DNA of 64,000 nucleotides from Rutidosis leptorrhynchoides (GCF_046630445.1 NC_092335.1:316558001-316622000); one strand, 5' to 3'. Counted from the stretch's first letter, positions 35,245-49,798 are shown. Notes: a model not told the origin generated them from the letters alone. Translations and numbers: made by a program.

Positions 35245-36997
35245 TGTAACAACCCGACTTTTTCCGTTTACTATCGTTACTTGTCTGTTAAGTGTTTAAC
35301 GGTGTTTAATAGAATTAAATACATGCTTATTAGAGAGATTCTTGAATTAATAGGTTATATTAATTTATGAATTTATTTTGGAAAGTGAAATAACTAGAAA
35401 ATGTTACGATTAAGTTAATCGCCTAGAAAGCTTTTCAGTTTACGGAACTCAGAAAAATGACGGAATAATTATTTTCAAAAATTATTAACTTTAAGAAAAA
35501 CTAATTTAATTTATTATTTATTTAGTGAATTAAATCCGGTGATTTTGTTTCAACGACTAGTTAACATTCCGGAGACCCGGTACAGTTAACGACACTCGAA
35601 ACGGACCACGAGCATATGAGTAGTTAACACCCCTAGAAGGGCCATTCGGCTGAACCCTTAGTGGGTACCCCTTAATGGACTTATTTTGTGTAGTGGGTCA
35701 TTAGTTTGGTAAGTTTAGGCCATAACCCGAAGTATTTAAGGCAAAGGAATCCCATAAACCCTTATTTTTCTTCTCCTTGTCCAATTGGTTTCTCCCTCCC
35801 CTCTCTTCTTGCTCGTTAACATCAACACACACACATACACTCATCAAAAGTTGAAATTAGATCAAACCTCGTGCATAAATGTTGTTCTACGCATCGTTCT
35901 CTACGCGGTGGTATAAGCAATTTGATCATTAGAGGTATAATTGCTAACCCTAGTTTTTATAAATCTTATTTTTATGCAATTACATAGTGTATTAGAGTCT
36001 AGTGCTCAATTAATGGTGTCTTGTGTTGTTATTAATCGTTTGATTGCTTAATTAACGTTGTTTACATGAAAGATGAATTTGTATTTTAATGATCTGATTT
36101 AATTTACATGAAAATTGATCTTTTAACATGTTTTAATGGAAATATATCGAAAATTTATTAATTTTAGACTCCGATTTTGCGTGATTTCGTTATCGTATGC
36201 TTAAGATATGCTTAATCGAAGATTTGACTAGGTTATGTGCGTAATCCGAATTTTCTGAGTTGCATGCTTTGTGTTTTAGCTTATAAAAAGTCTACTACTT
36301 TATTCCTTATGAAAATTTATGCAATTTGGACTTAATATTTGCGTCAAAAGGTTATGTAATGCTCCCGTTACGTCAAAACGAAGATTTGGTTCTTAAAGTG
36401 AGCTGAATCAGTTTTTAAAGTTACATAAAAATTGCTAGAGTGAACTAGGAATTGATTGAGACTTTCTTCTGGAATATGTTAGTTTATATGTTACTTGACA
36501 TTTTTCATTTGTATGTGAACTTGCGAGAACGTTATTTTCCATGAGATATATGCTCGTATAAGTGATGTGCCCAGATGATGATTAAAAACTGAAGAGTTTG
36601 TAAAGGTTTGTGAAAATGTACAAATTGGCTAAAGCAATTTTTCTGATTATTTTATCACTAAAACTTTGAGATGTTTGAGATGACTCCAATTGGCCGTTCA
36701 TCAAAATCTATTTTCCATATTTTTTGAAAAATGTTTAAAAACTGACGCGCGGGCAGAAATTGCTGTAATAAACTATGATTAGACCCTTTCTGATATTGGA
36801 CTTTTATATATCGTATGAGGCTTTGACAGGACTTTTTGGAATCAATTTTAAGTGTAGTTATGATCTGGAGTTGTTCATAATTTAATGATTTATGTGCTAT
36901 GAGCTATAGTTGGATCTTTCTGCGACGTACGAATTTCTAAGGCATGCTTTAAGGTGCAAAAGTGCAATATGCTTAACTATGACTTGTAAAGTGATAC

Positions 36998-37120
36998 TTG
37001 ACCTACGTTTGACTTGTTGACCATGTTTGCATGACCTACTGAGATGTTTGACTTTAGTTGACCACTTTGACCGAGTTGACTTTAGGGTTGACTTTGGTTG
37101 ACTTGCTTGGATTAGTTGAC
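36998..37120 (+). promoter_or_regulatory. Cluster of ten W-box cores (TTGACY) in the E LTR
   Basis: TTGAC begins at 36998, 37009, 37017, 37048, 37058, 37067, 37076, 37088, 37098 and 37116. Each is followed by C or T and all are on the plus strand. TTGACY is the established core for WRKY transcription factors. Whether this part of the LTR is U3 is not known. Confidence 0.65.
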
Positions 37121-37721
37121 TTTTACTTGTTCGTTGAGTCAGTCTGAGCACTAGAACTTTGCGTACAGTATGGGTTGACATGGTTTAATATATAAGTGTA
37201 TACTTAAGATGATTTACTTATTTATATTGCGTTATTCAGTCGAGATTGTTCGACAACCGTACGTTTTGCTAAGAAATTACAAATGCTTTTGCTAAGGTGA
37301 GTCTACAGTCCCTACTACATTTTTACAGGGATGAGATGCATGCTTTTTCCAAATGTTTTACATATTAGGCACAAGTAACTTACAAAGAATATACATATGA
37401 GTTCAGATCAAAAATCCCTTAACTTGATTATATTAGTTACTTTGTAAGCTCGACTTATAGGGACGGTACCGTTAGGTTTGACAAACCTCACCTCAACATA
37501 ACTGGTGCTTATTTTGTTTGTACTCGCACACTTGATCGATGTATCGCCATGATAGGGTAAACTAAAGACGTGTGTTCGGCTCACGCAAAGGTTAAAGCTT
37601 TATAATCAAGTGCTCATGATAATGTATACTTTTCCTATGATGTTTTCCAAGAAAATCTTGTGGCCTAACTTACGAAATGATTAATTAAACCTGTAGTTTC
37701 ACTCAACGTTTTTCTTTGACG

Positions 37722-37726
37722 TTTTG
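37722..37726. repeat. Left target-site duplication of B3 (TTTTG)
   Basis: Perfectly repeated at 42404-42408. Confidence 0.93.
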
Positions 37727-37953
37727 TGTGACGACCCAGAAATTTCTGACCAAATTTAAACTTAATCTTTATATTAGTTCCGACACGATAAGCAAAGTCT
37801 GTAATGTTGAGTCACAAAATTTTTGAACTGTTTCATATATATTTAATTGACCTTCGACTGTTTCCGACAATTCACGAATAATTAATTGTAAATTGATATG
37901 TGTGTATATATATACATGGTATTTGGAATTATAATTTGTAATATTATATATTG

Positions 37954-37955
<2 letters not shown>

Positions 37956-38023
<68 letters not shown>
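37956..38023. repeat. TA microsatellite in B3
   Basis: About 68 bases of TA repeats. Confidence 0.95.
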
Positions 38024-38027
<4 letters not shown>

Positions 38028-39412
38028 GATTCAACATATTACATAATTGATAAATTGTAATAAATTGTAATAAATTGCAATATATTACATCTAGTTACAA
38101 GTTGGAATATAATTATCATTATTTTCATTATTATTGTCAATAGTAATATTAATATTAAAATCATTATTATTAATATTATTAGTTTCAATAAACAACATGT
38201 AGATATGAAATTTATATATATAAATTGTTATAGTATTATTACTAATATTATTATAATTAGTATGATTATTATTATTATTAATAATATTGTTGTTATAAAT
38301 TTATAGTTATTATCATATTCATTAATATTAATAATAATACTATTATGATTAATAATATGTTATTATAAATTTTTATTATTATTAAGAGTATTATTACTAT
38401 AATTATATTTATTAATGAATAAGATTAATCACAATATGTAAATGTAGATATGTACATATAGATATATAAATACAGATATATAAAATCAGATATATATATA
38501 TATATTGATATACATATATAGATACAATATACAAATCAGTGCTTTTGTATTAATAATATAATTATTAGATTTAGGTTAAATACGGATTAAAATACAGAAT
38601 CAAATCTGTTTCACGTTCCTATCATCTTTATTCAATTTTTTGTTCATGTCTCTGAAAGAGTTAAACAACCAAATCGATCATACCATTCTGTTAGAAATCA
38701 ACATCGATCTTTTTAATTCTTTTATATATTTTTCTGTCCTGGTGGTCCGCTCGAATTGAGAAGAGATTCCCATTACCATTACAAACAAAAATTGATAGAA
38801 TCAAAATCAGATATAATGATTCTGTAAGATACAAAGATTACTAGATATTTAATAAATGAAGAATCGAATGCAGTTAGGCATCCAGATCAATCTTCTTAAT
38901 ATTTTATTTTACTCATCCTTCCTGATTTCAATTTGTTACCCATTCAAATTAACTTCTCAATACAAACAAGATGATCAAATCAAGTTGTTAGAGACCAATA
39001 GTAATCGTACGAATCTGTTACACATCACTTTCTGCTTTATTTTTCTTGTTATTTCTTCCTGGCTCGAATATGTTTATCGAACTCTTCACTATTATAAAAC
39101 AACCCATCACTCCGGTAAAACCAAGAGGGAGAAACACAAACCATTTGATTTATGTATATACATATAATCAAGCATACACAAAATATATTAACTAACCTCA
39201 TATTCTTGCTTCGTTTAATCACCAACCGTTACCTTCAACTTCTCATCACATGCAAATTAGTTTTGTTTTTGCTCATCTCTTCATTAGAACCGCCACACTA
39301 TGATCTTAAACCATCACCATCCAAGAATCAACTTAAATGCAACCATCATCACACACCACGGTCATCAAAAGCTTTTGTATGTGTTTCTAGTTTTCAAATC
39401 GTGAAAACCACC

Positions 39413-39416
<4 letters not shown>

Positions 39417-39475
<59 letters not shown>
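39417..39475. repeat. Second TA microsatellite in B3
   Basis: About 59 bases of TA repeats within the UTR-like region. Confidence 0.95.
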
Positions 39476-39479
<4 letters not shown>

Positions 39480-40769
39480 CTTTCCTGTTTCTTTTCTCTA
39501 TTGAATAGCTCGAATTCCCCCAAACTTTCTGCTACTTCAGCTATCTACTTCCGTTCCAATTCTTTCTATTAAACCACCCATTTCAACAGCCTGTTATGTA
39601 TCTGAAACCACGAATAACAACTGGTATTATTTTACTTTTTCCTCTCTTATCGAACAACTCAACTACAACTGTAGTTTATGCTATTTTTTTTATGAAGATA
39701 GATGATGATGGTGTTTAAAGGAAGGGTGACTTTATATACATAAAGATGAATGATGAGCGATATTAATGAAAATTCAATTATATGCTTCCCCTAATCTCAG
39801 TTTCAATAAATAAACTGTGTGTTGCTTTGCTTTTCTATGGTGGGCCGATACAACCACTACATGTTGTCAAATTAATTGTATAGAAACTCTCATGAATTGC
39901 GCTAGAAATTCGGATATATGGTGCATGTGGGACAACCATGAAAGTTATGGCCGATAAAAAGAATAAAAATATTGGCAAGGTGGTATGGAACATTAAACTA
40001 CTGCATTTGTTTAATTGAATTTTTCAATTTAGCATATAGTGGAAATAGAACAGGCCACCCAAAAATAATATTGGGTTATTGTGATTGCTAAACGGGTTCC
40101 ATATATTTAACATTGGGTCGTGAGTTTTAATGGACCATTATGTAACTAACTGGGTCGCTATACTCTCTGATTGATTGGGCTTCGATTACTAAATGGGCCA
40201 GCAGGCCATGTCGAAGCAAGAAGATCAAGCTATCATGTTCCCAAGTTAATTTTTGTCCCAGCTGAATAATAATAGTGGGTACAAGAGAGGCGTAACGTGT
40301 CTCACGTTTACATTAATTTCCATGCATGATTTCACTTAATCACACATGTTCTAGATAGTGGAATAGGAGTTACTCATATTTATTTAGTAACATTCAAATT
40401 CTCTAGTATGTATATGTTAGGCGTATATTTAGATGAGGGCAGAAGAAAATTGGTTTAAGGTTATCTCTGTTTCTATTACGATAACGATAGTAGTTAGATG
40501 ATGGTGACTAGCGTGATGAAATGATGATAAAAGAATGAGTTGATAATGAATGACGAGAATATGATATACGATGATGTGAATATGTAGATGATGATCGTGA
40601 TCAAATATGGAACGATGGAGATGACGAAATAAAAATTCAAAAATGATGAAGAATAGTTCTGGGTCTTGATTTTTTTTTTTTTAAAAAAAGAAAAGAAGAA
40701 AGAAGCAGTATACTAAGGGTTAAATAGATTTTATGGTTAAAGTTGTTATCGGGTTAGCGGGACGTCACG

Positions 40770-40780
40770 GGTTCAAACCC
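40770..40780 (+). other. tRNA-like B-box in B3
   Basis: GGTTCAAACCC within CACGGGTTCAAACCCAG, followed by GGGCATTTTTTTAGG and then the ATT array. It has the same order of parts as in B0, B1 and B4. Confidence 0.5.
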
Positions 40781-40836
40781 AGACTTGGGCATTTTTTTAG
40801 GACTACTCCTTTGAGGTAGTTTACTTACTTATTATT

Positions 40837-41107
<271 letters not shown>

Positions 41108-42403
41108 ATATTTATTATCATTATTAGTAAAAGTATTATTATTATTATTAATATCATTAACATTATTATTATCACAAATATTATTATTATTAATAATAAA
41201 TAACAATTTTATTTATTTTTAGTAGTATTATCATTATTATTAATATTAAAAGTATTATTTTTATCATTAGTATTATTAATTCATCTAATAAAGATTTTTT
41301 TCTATATAAAAATATATTTATGACATAAAACATGTCTATATTAATATTTTTGTAATAAATATTAATTATTTAGTTAAAGTATATAAAAATAAATATATCT
41401 AATGAAGTTATTAATGAAACATTAAAATAACAACTATAATACTAATAATATGTAAATTTATACGATTACCATTATATGTGTTAATATATACATAAATAAT
41501 ATAGGTTCGTGAATCTGAGGCCAACCCTGCATTGTTCAATGTCGTCATATGTATTTTTACTACAAAATACATTATAGTGAGTTTCATTTACCTTTTTACC
41601 CTTTATATTTTTGGGCTGAGAATATACATGCACATTTTTTATAAATGTTTTACGAAATAGACACAAGTAATCGAAACTACATTATATGGTTGAATGATCG
41701 AAGCCGAATATGCGCCTTTTACTTGGTAACCTAAGAATTAGTAAACCAGTCTACTAATTGACGCGGATCCTAAAGATAGATCTATTGGGCCCAACAAACC
41801 CCATCCGTTGTAGCGAATGCTTTAGTACTTCGATGTTGTTTTATCATGTCCGAAGGATTTCCCGGAATGATAGGGGATATTCTTATATGCATCTTGTTAA
41901 TGTCGGTTACCAGGTGTTCAATCCATATGAATGAGTTTTGTCTCTATGCATGGGACGTATATTTATGAGAAATGGAAATGAAAATGTTGTGGTCTATTAA
42001 AATGATGGAAATGATTATTTATGTAAAACTAATGAACTCACCAACCTTTTGGTTGACACTTTAAAGCATGTTTATTCTCAGGTATGAAAGAAATCTTCCG
42101 CTGTGCATTTGCTCATTTTAGAGATATTACTTGGAGTCATTCATGACATATTTCAAAAGATGTTGCATTCGCGTCGTCGAGTTCTTCAAGATTATTATTA
42201 TGTCAATTATAGTTGGACATATTATGAAATGGTATGCATGTCATCAACTTTCGATGTAATGAAAGATTGTCTTTTCAAAAACGAATGCAATGTTTGTAAA
42301 ATGTATCATATAGAGGTCAAGTACCTCGCGATGTAACCAACTACTGTGAATCATTTATAATCGATATGGACTTCGTCTGGATGGATTAGGATGGGTTACT
42401 ACA

Positions 42404-42408
42404 TTTTG
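42404..42408. repeat. Right target-site duplication of B3 (TTTTG)
   Basis: Perfect copy of 37722-37726. Confidence 0.93.
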
Positions 42409-42741
42409 CATGTTTCATCTCAGGTACATAGAGGTAGTGCTTCCGCTTAACTGAAGTTATTATGCTATTTGCCGCTAGAACCGGACGGTGTCCAGCATAT
42501 TTATCATTTTCATTTCAAGAACAAATATTCACATTTAAACTACTTTATTTTGAGATGTTTTGGGTTCATATACATTAGTCATTTATGTCAAACGTTTTCC
42601 AGTTACATTTTCTTTAATAAATGACTTGATTTGATAATTAATATGAACACTTTTCGGAAACGTCTCATATAGAGGGCTTGACTGCTAAACTGTGGGACCA
42701 GGAATTAATATTCCATTAGTGGATTCTGACGGGGTATTACA
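42404..42741 (+). repeat. E LTR, second part
   Basis: Resumes the E LTR after B3 with CATGTTTCATCTCAGGTAC, the E version of the splice-like motif, and ends GGGGTATTACA at 42741. Confidence 0.85.
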
Positions 42742-43188
42742 TCTAGCAACGATGGATATGGGTTCGGGAAATTCTAGGTAGATGGAACCAACAAGAGGGA
42801 ACCTCGTATCATGAGCATATTGTGCCTCCGACCATTAATGGCAGGGATGGATTAATGGGTCAATCACAACAGGATACGATTTACACCTTGTTTGCTAGAA
42901 TCTTTAGGCATAAAACACGTATTGAGCGACTTCAAGGGATGGTTGATTGAAGAAGTACACTGTACACTGCATGAGGAGATCAAGTTGTTGAAGTACCGTG
43001 TGGATGATTCTCGTTTTAATGAGCTTGAGGAAGTACACTGTACACTGCATGAGGAGATCGAGTTGTTGAAGTACCGTGTGGATGATTTGTCGATAAGGAA
43101 TCGTGACCTTGCGGAGAAGGTGGCTAGTTTAGGAACTCGTTTGAATGAAGTGGTTTCGGTAGTTAATGCCATTGTTCCACAGTAGTTT
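42742..43188 (+). pseudogene. Leader ORF of F with duplicated coiled-coil segment
   Basis: The open part from about 42892 encodes LESLGIKHVLSDFKGW, then two nearly identical 26-aa units (EEVHCTLHEEI, LLKYRVDD), then a heptad-like stretch (RNRDLAEKVASLGTRLNEV), ending at 43185. The duplication is 78 bp (42952-43029 and 43030-43107). No ATG is clear, because the E insertion removed or disturbed the start. A coiled coil upstream of gag recalls the B2 leader ORF. Function unknown. The 280 bases from here to gag contain no F-box ORF, unlike A1. Confidence 0.6.
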
Positions 43189-43466
43189 TACCGTTAGGGA
43201 GTAGGAGTGTTGATTTTCTAGCTTACACTCTTAAGATGTTCTTATTTCGGATATTATAGGTTAAGTAACTAATGTAATAGTTGTTTATATGTATGAAAGG
43301 AACTAACGGGCAGGTTAGATACCCAAATTTTGTAATATTGAAAAGCCTATCTTAATCGATAACTTTTATATTATGGTTACTAGAGTTCATTTTCATATTA
43401 TGAATATTTATATATATGTTACTTATAATATCTCAAAAATTTGACTTATCTTTCTTTGTTATAAAA

Positions 43467-43680
43467 ATGCCTCCGAAGAGAAATCCAAACACGGGAATGA
43501 GTACTGCTCAGATTGAGGAGATGGTAACTCAAGGAGTAGCTGAAGCAGTTGCTAACAATGAAGCAGGACGTGTAGCAAATGTCGCGAATGAAAGGAGACC
43601 CGAAGTGGCAAACGTTTAGCAGCGATGCAATTACAAGGCATTTATGGGTTGCAAGCCCCATAGTTTTTCGGGAACGAAAG
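43467..43680 (+). pseudogene. gag: Gag of F, part 1
   Basis: ATG at 43467 (MPPKRNPNTGMSTAQIEEM). A TAG ends the frame at 43617-43619. The N-terminus is of the same type as many plant Gypsy gags. The last bases GAAAG (43676-43680) are the left target duplication of B4. Upstream, 43189-43466 holds the pre-gag block GGAACTAACGGGCAGG (about 43302) and AT-rich sequence. Confidence 0.75.
43676..43680. repeat. Left target-site duplication of B4 (GAAAG)
   Basis: Repeated at 48096-48100. Confidence 0.92.
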
Positions 43681-45037
43681 TATAACGACCCGTCCTAATC
43701 CATCTGGACGAATACATTACATTTGGTTACATCGCGAGGTACTTGACCTCTATGTGATACCTTTTACAAACATTGCATTCGTTTTTAAAAGACAAACTTT
43801 CATTACATCGACAGTTGACAGGCATGTATACCATTTCATAATATATCCAACTATAATTGACTTAATAATATTCTTAATGAACTCAACGGCTTGAATGCAA
43901 CGTCTTTTGAAATATGTCATGAATGACTCCAAGTAATATCTCTAAAATGAGCAAATGCACAGCGGAAGATTTCTTTCATACCTGAGAATAAACATGCTTT
44001 CAAGTGTCAACCAAAAGGTTGGTGAGTTCATTAGTTTATCATAATCAACCATTTCCATAATTTTAATATACCACAAGATTTCATATTTCCATTTTTCAAT
44101 AACATGCAATCTGCATAAAAATCATTCATATGGATTGAACACCTGGTAACCGACATTAACTAGATGCATATAAGAATATCCCCTATCATTCCGGGACATC
44201 CATCGGATAGGATATAAAACAACATCGAAATACTAAAGCATCCGCTACAACAGATGGGGTTCGTTAGGCTCAATAGATCTATCTTTAGGATTCGCGTCAA
44301 TTAGTAGATCGGTTTACTAATTCTTAGGTTACCAAGCAAAAGGGGCATATTCGGCTTCGATCATTCGCCCATATAATGTAGTTTCAATTACTTGTGTCTA
44401 TTTCGTAAAACATTTATAAAAATTGCGCATGTATTCTCAGCCCAAAAATATAAAGGGTAAAAAGGCAAATGAAAACTCACATAATGTATTTTGTAGTAAA
44501 AATACATATGACGACATTGAACAATGCAAGGTTGACCTCGGATTCACGAACCTATATCATTTGTATAATTATTAACACATATAATTGTAATCGAATAAGT
44601 TTTATATTATTATTATTTCAATTATTTATATTTATATATATATATATATATACACACTTTTATATATGTTTTATATAAGTATTTTAATAACAAATTTTAT
44701 TGTAATAATAATAGTAATATTCATAGTAATCTTGATTATTATAATATAGTTATAGTAATAATAGTAATAATGATACTAATAATAAAAATGATAGTAATAA
44801 TAATGTTAAAAAATAATATTAGTGTTTAAAAATGATAATAATGATAATAATAATAGTTATAATATTCATGAAATTAATAGTATTAATAATATTCATAAAA
44901 ATACTAGTAATATTCATAAAAATAATAATAATGATACAAATAATGATAATAATAGTAATAATAATAATAATAGTAAATTTAAAAATAATGATCTTTTCAA
45001 TAAAAATGACAATTTTAATAAAAGTGTAATTTTAATG

Positions 45038-45082
<45 letters not shown>

Positions 45083-45209
45083 TTAATAATAATAATATTA
45101 TTAATACTAACAATAATGATAATAATATTAATTGTATTAACAATACTAATACTTATGTTCTTCATATTATTAATAACCTAATAACAATAATAACTAATAA
45201 TAACAACAA

Positions 45210-45358
<149 letters not shown>

Positions 45359-45413
45359 TGAGTAATAAGCAAACTACCTCAATGAAGTAGCCCTTAAAAA
45401 AATGTCCATGTCC

Positions 45414-45425
45414 GGGTTTGAGCCC
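45414..45425 (-). other. tRNA-like B-box in B4
   Basis: Minus strand GGGCTCAAACCC within GCGGGCTCAAACCCGGAC. It is in the same place as in B0, B1 and B3. Confidence 0.5.
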
Positions 45426-47860
45426 GCGACGTCTCGCTTAACGACAACACCCTTAACCATAACACCAACAGTTTCATTCTATTTTATTTCATATGCTTAA
45501 TCTAAACTGTTTAAACATCTTCTTCCATCCTCACAATCAGACATCTCAGCCCAATCAATATTTACCATCACAGCCCAATAATTAAACAGTTTCGGCCCAA
45601 CAAGCGATTTTATAAGCCCAAGTTTTTATTGCAATAAAAAAAATGCAGTCGACTAGGTCTAGTATCGAACTCAGGACCACTCGCTTACCAAGCATACACT
45701 AAACCACTCTTCTGTAATCACGTTTCTGGTTAATTCACGAAGCATATCTCCTATATATCTATCTGTTTCTTTTTCCTTCTCACTAATCAATTCATCATCA
45801 TTGTTCTATAATAGAATATTGAAATAGAAAACAAGTATTAACCACAACAATCATCATCTTTTTCATATAACATCATAATCATCTTCGTACCCATGTTTCA
45901 TCACCACCTTTATACTTCTCGGTCACGATACATTATTAAAGTAAAGCCAACTGCAATAGCGGCACTCAACTCGAGTAGATAGAAGGAGAACAACTTAACC
46001 AGCTGCCCAATATTTAAATACATTTATAGCCCATTAAGTGTATTCCTATATGGCCCGAGAAAAAGAAAAAAATAATAACTTTCCAGCAAGTTAACGTGAT
46101 CGACCCCTTTTTTTATATATAAGTGGAGTAGTTATTCTAACAAGTGGATGTCGGCCAATATGTCTTACAATGCCCCACATATATTATTTGTTTAGAACTT
46201 GGTAGGTGTGTTATTGCAATATTCCATACATCAACTTGACCAAGCTTTAAACTAGAATATATCCAACTTGCATCATCAGCTTCCTTTCATTCTTTATGTC
46301 CATTATCATCTTCTTTCAAAATAGAAATCAGTAGAAAACAGTGTTCACGAGCAGCAACATGGAAACAGAAAATGAATGGCGACTGCCGGTGGTTTTGGTT
46401 CGAGAGGAATTAGAAATAGCTGTTGTAGCAACGAGTTGAAGACAGAAGCAATTAACAGCCTCTTTTAATGATGTTCGTGGTTGTGTGTTCTCAAGGTTAC
46501 AAGGAAAAATACAACTGTAGTAACTACAGTGATGATGGTCATAAGTGGTGTCAGGTTCGAGTGGTAGGGTGTTTGTGTAATTCACGAGTGAAACAAGTAC
46601 CCGTTGTAGTTTTTGATGATGATAAATGATGATGAGTTTTGGAGATGGTGGAGGTTTATGGTGTAGGGTAGTGGTGTAAGGGTGATGGATTGATCAAACG
46701 TAATCTTTGATGGTCGATGGAGACGGTTACAGTGGGTGTTTGATCAAGCAGAAACAACATCGAAGAAAGGAATGGTTTTGATGGTGGTTTGATTAAAAGT
46801 GTCGGTTGTGGTGTTGGTGAAAAGTGATGGTCACAATCCTTGCTTTTCGGGTTAATAACGAACATAAACAGAAACATTCGAGTAGAGGTTCTATGATTAA
46901 GATGATGGTGGTTTCGATGGTTGATGGATTCAGTTGTGATGATAATTCGATCAAGAAGAGAAAGAGAAAACAAAGTGGTGGTTTTCTTTTAGTAAGTTGT
47001 GGTAGTAGTAATCTCGAGCTAGAATGTGCACGAGTAAACAGAAAAGAGAAAGAAAAAAATAAAAAATAATAATATAATTGATAGGAATGGATACTTGCAG
47101 ATATGAATGGTCATATATGTATGTGATAATAATATCTGAAGTTAGATAATTGAAACAGAAAGAGATTTGATTTGATCTCGTTTGTAATATTTGATAGTGG
47201 TCGACAAAGCAATCACGAGTAAGAAAAGGAAGGACAAATACAAGAGAAAGATACAAAAACTTGATTCTGATGTTTAACAAAACTTATAATTTAGTGAACT
47301 TAGCTACCAATTATGCATATAAATTGAACAGAGATGACAGTGATTTAAACCTGATTTGGATTCTGTAAAAAAAATACGTATTTTGTATAAACCGGTATAA
47401 GTATTTATATATTTACTTAACTGAGTATATGTATTTACTTATATATATATATAATCTGAATTTTATATTTTTATCTGTATTTATATATACCCGTATTTGT
47501 ATAACTATATATTGAACATGTGTATATATATCTGTATATTGAGAAACATAATAATAAACATTAATATTTATTTTTAATCATAATGAAATTAATAATAATA
47601 CTATTAATAACTATATCTTTACTTGTAATTACTTCTAATATATTAATGTTTCAATTTATATGTATATTTTATTTTTAAAAATAATAATTTTAATGATACA
47701 AATATTGATATATACATTTATAATGAAGAAAATGTTAATTATATTTAAACTTGTAATTTATTTAATATAATATAAATTTTAAATTTTATCATATTTACTA
47801 ATTATAATACATTGAATCTTTAATATCTATTACCTACAATATAACCTTATTTATGTATAG

Positions 47861-47863
<3 letters not shown>

Positions 47864-47922
<59 letters not shown>
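47864..47922. repeat. TA microsatellite in B4
   Basis: About 59 bases of TA repeats next to the left inverted-repeat copy. Confidence 0.95.
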
Positions 47923-47928
<6 letters not shown>

Positions 47929-48095
47929 TTATTTACAATTAATTGTTCGTGAATCGTCGGAGATAGTAACAAGGTAATTGATTACATGAATATAGTTCCA
48001 ACATTTTTGAGACTCAACATTATAAACTTTGCTTATCGTGTCGAAATCATAATAAGATCAAGTTTAAATTTGGTTGGAAATTTCCGGTGGTCACA

Positions 48096-48669
48096 GAAAG
48101 GACCCGTAGGGTTAATGAGATGGCTTGAAAAAGTAGAATCAGTATTCAAAATCAGTGAGTGCGGAGACAATGATCGAGTGAAGTTCATATCATGTACTCT
48201 TTTAGATGGAGCCTTAACCTGGTAGAATTCTTTTGCCAAGTCTGTGGGTATTGATGTTGCATATAATATGCCATGGGAAGAATTCAAGAAGCAGATGATC
48301 GATGTGTACTGCCCAAGGAATGAGATTCAAAGGCTAGAAGCTGAATTGTGGAACTTAAAGTTACAAGGAACGGATATCTCAGGATATACTAATCGATTTC
48401 TTGAGTTAGCTTTAATGTGCCCAATCATGGTCACTCCCGAATATAAGAGAGTTGAGAGATATATTTGGGGTCTGTCAGAAGACATTCAAGGAAATGTTAT
48501 GTCATCTAAACCTAAAATGATCCAGAGTGCTATTCGAATGGCGCATGATTTGACGATGCAAGTAGTGCGACGTCAACCAATCAATGCTAGGACGGATGTG
48601 AAGGTTACGACTAAGAAGCTTAAATGGGATGGAAACCAAGAAGGTAATTCCAAGAAGCAAGGAACAGCC
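48096..48669 (+). pseudogene. gag: Gag of F, part 2 (gag domain)
   Basis: Begins with the right B4 duplication (GAAAG) and continues the gag domain: GLMRWLEKVESVF, ALTW followed by a TAG in place of the second Trp, FKKQMIDVYCPRNE, FLELALMCP. It is homologous to A1 gag. It is cut at 48669 by B5. Confidence 0.85.
48665..48669. repeat. Left target-site duplication of B5 (CAGCC)
   Basis: Matches CTGCC at 52657-52661 in four of five bases. Confidence 0.7.
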
Positions 48670-49798
48670 TATGACAACCCGAAAATTTCCGAATAAATTT
48701 AAACTTGATCTTTATATGTTTCCGACACTATAAGCAAAGTCTGTAATATTGAAATCTCAAAAACTTTGAACTGTGTTCATGTAATCAATTACCCTTTGAC
48801 TGTGCTTGACGATTCACGAACATTTATGTGTATATAGATATGTATATATAATATAGTTATATTAATTGAAAACGTTAACAAAGTATTAGATGTATAATAC
48901 TTTACATAAATGTATTTGTTTCAAAATATGTTTAATATATTTATCGACGGAATTAAAAGATAATATTAAATGATTAAATTATCAGATACATTGTGATATG
49001 ATTACGGATCTATGTTATGAGGTCCACTGTGATTTAAAAAATATATTCTTTTTGACAACATTCGGGAAATGGTAAAGTGATTTATAAGTAAGAACAAATG
49101 TGTCAATTAACGGGAACTAGACAAGGGTTAGTGGAAATTCCTGTTTAATTTCCAGTTCATGTTTTATAATATTTTCCTCATGACTTTGATAAGATAACTA
49201 TGTTAACTTTCATTTTATTTAATGTGAAAGTAAAAACGTGGAGTGTAAATAATTTATATGTTGGATATCAACAAGTTAAGTAACTCGACATTTTTCATTA
49301 TGATGATTTCATACATTTATTTAACCTTTGGACTTTATCACATACTTCACCAACAGACTGTAATTTAAAAACTTGAAACCCATTATGAATATATATAATT
49401 CTACTTTTCTAAAACTTTTTATGATATAACGATTTCCATTATTTTAACCTTTTAACAAAATGATTCTTAAATATATTTAGTTTTGGAAAACAAAATTATC
49501 ATATTTATTTGATTTAGTTTCAAATGTATAAAAACGTTTTTAGTTTAAAAAGAACTTTATTATTAAAACGTATATAACTTTTATAAATATCTAGAACCAC
49601 TTTTGACAACTTATTTCTTAACCAGTATGATAAAGATAACGATATTTATATTTTATTTTATTAAATATATATAACGATTTAAATTAATATTATATATATT
49701 TATACGCGTATTATACGTACATAGTTTTATACTTTTACTATACTTTAACTTTACCTTTACTTTACTTTTACTTTACTTTTACTTTACTTTAAATTTAA

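Larger units (their letters stand above)
35245..37726 (+). repeat. E LTR, first part
   Basis: Starts TGTAACAACCCGAC and is interrupted by B3 after TTTTG at 37722-37726. Without B3 the LTR is about 2815 bp. A CT-rich UTR-like stretch lies at about 35760-35850, a W-box cluster at 36998-37120, the palindrome ACGGTACCGT at 37463-37472, a hairpin AGGTTT/AAACCT at 37474-37488 and an imperfect stem-loop at 37704-37718. The families A/B inverted repeat is absent. Confidence 0.85.

Noticed and set aside
36897..37181. Minus-strand ORF of 94 codons in the E LTR
   Set aside because: It is the shadow of the TTGAC-rich repeat region.
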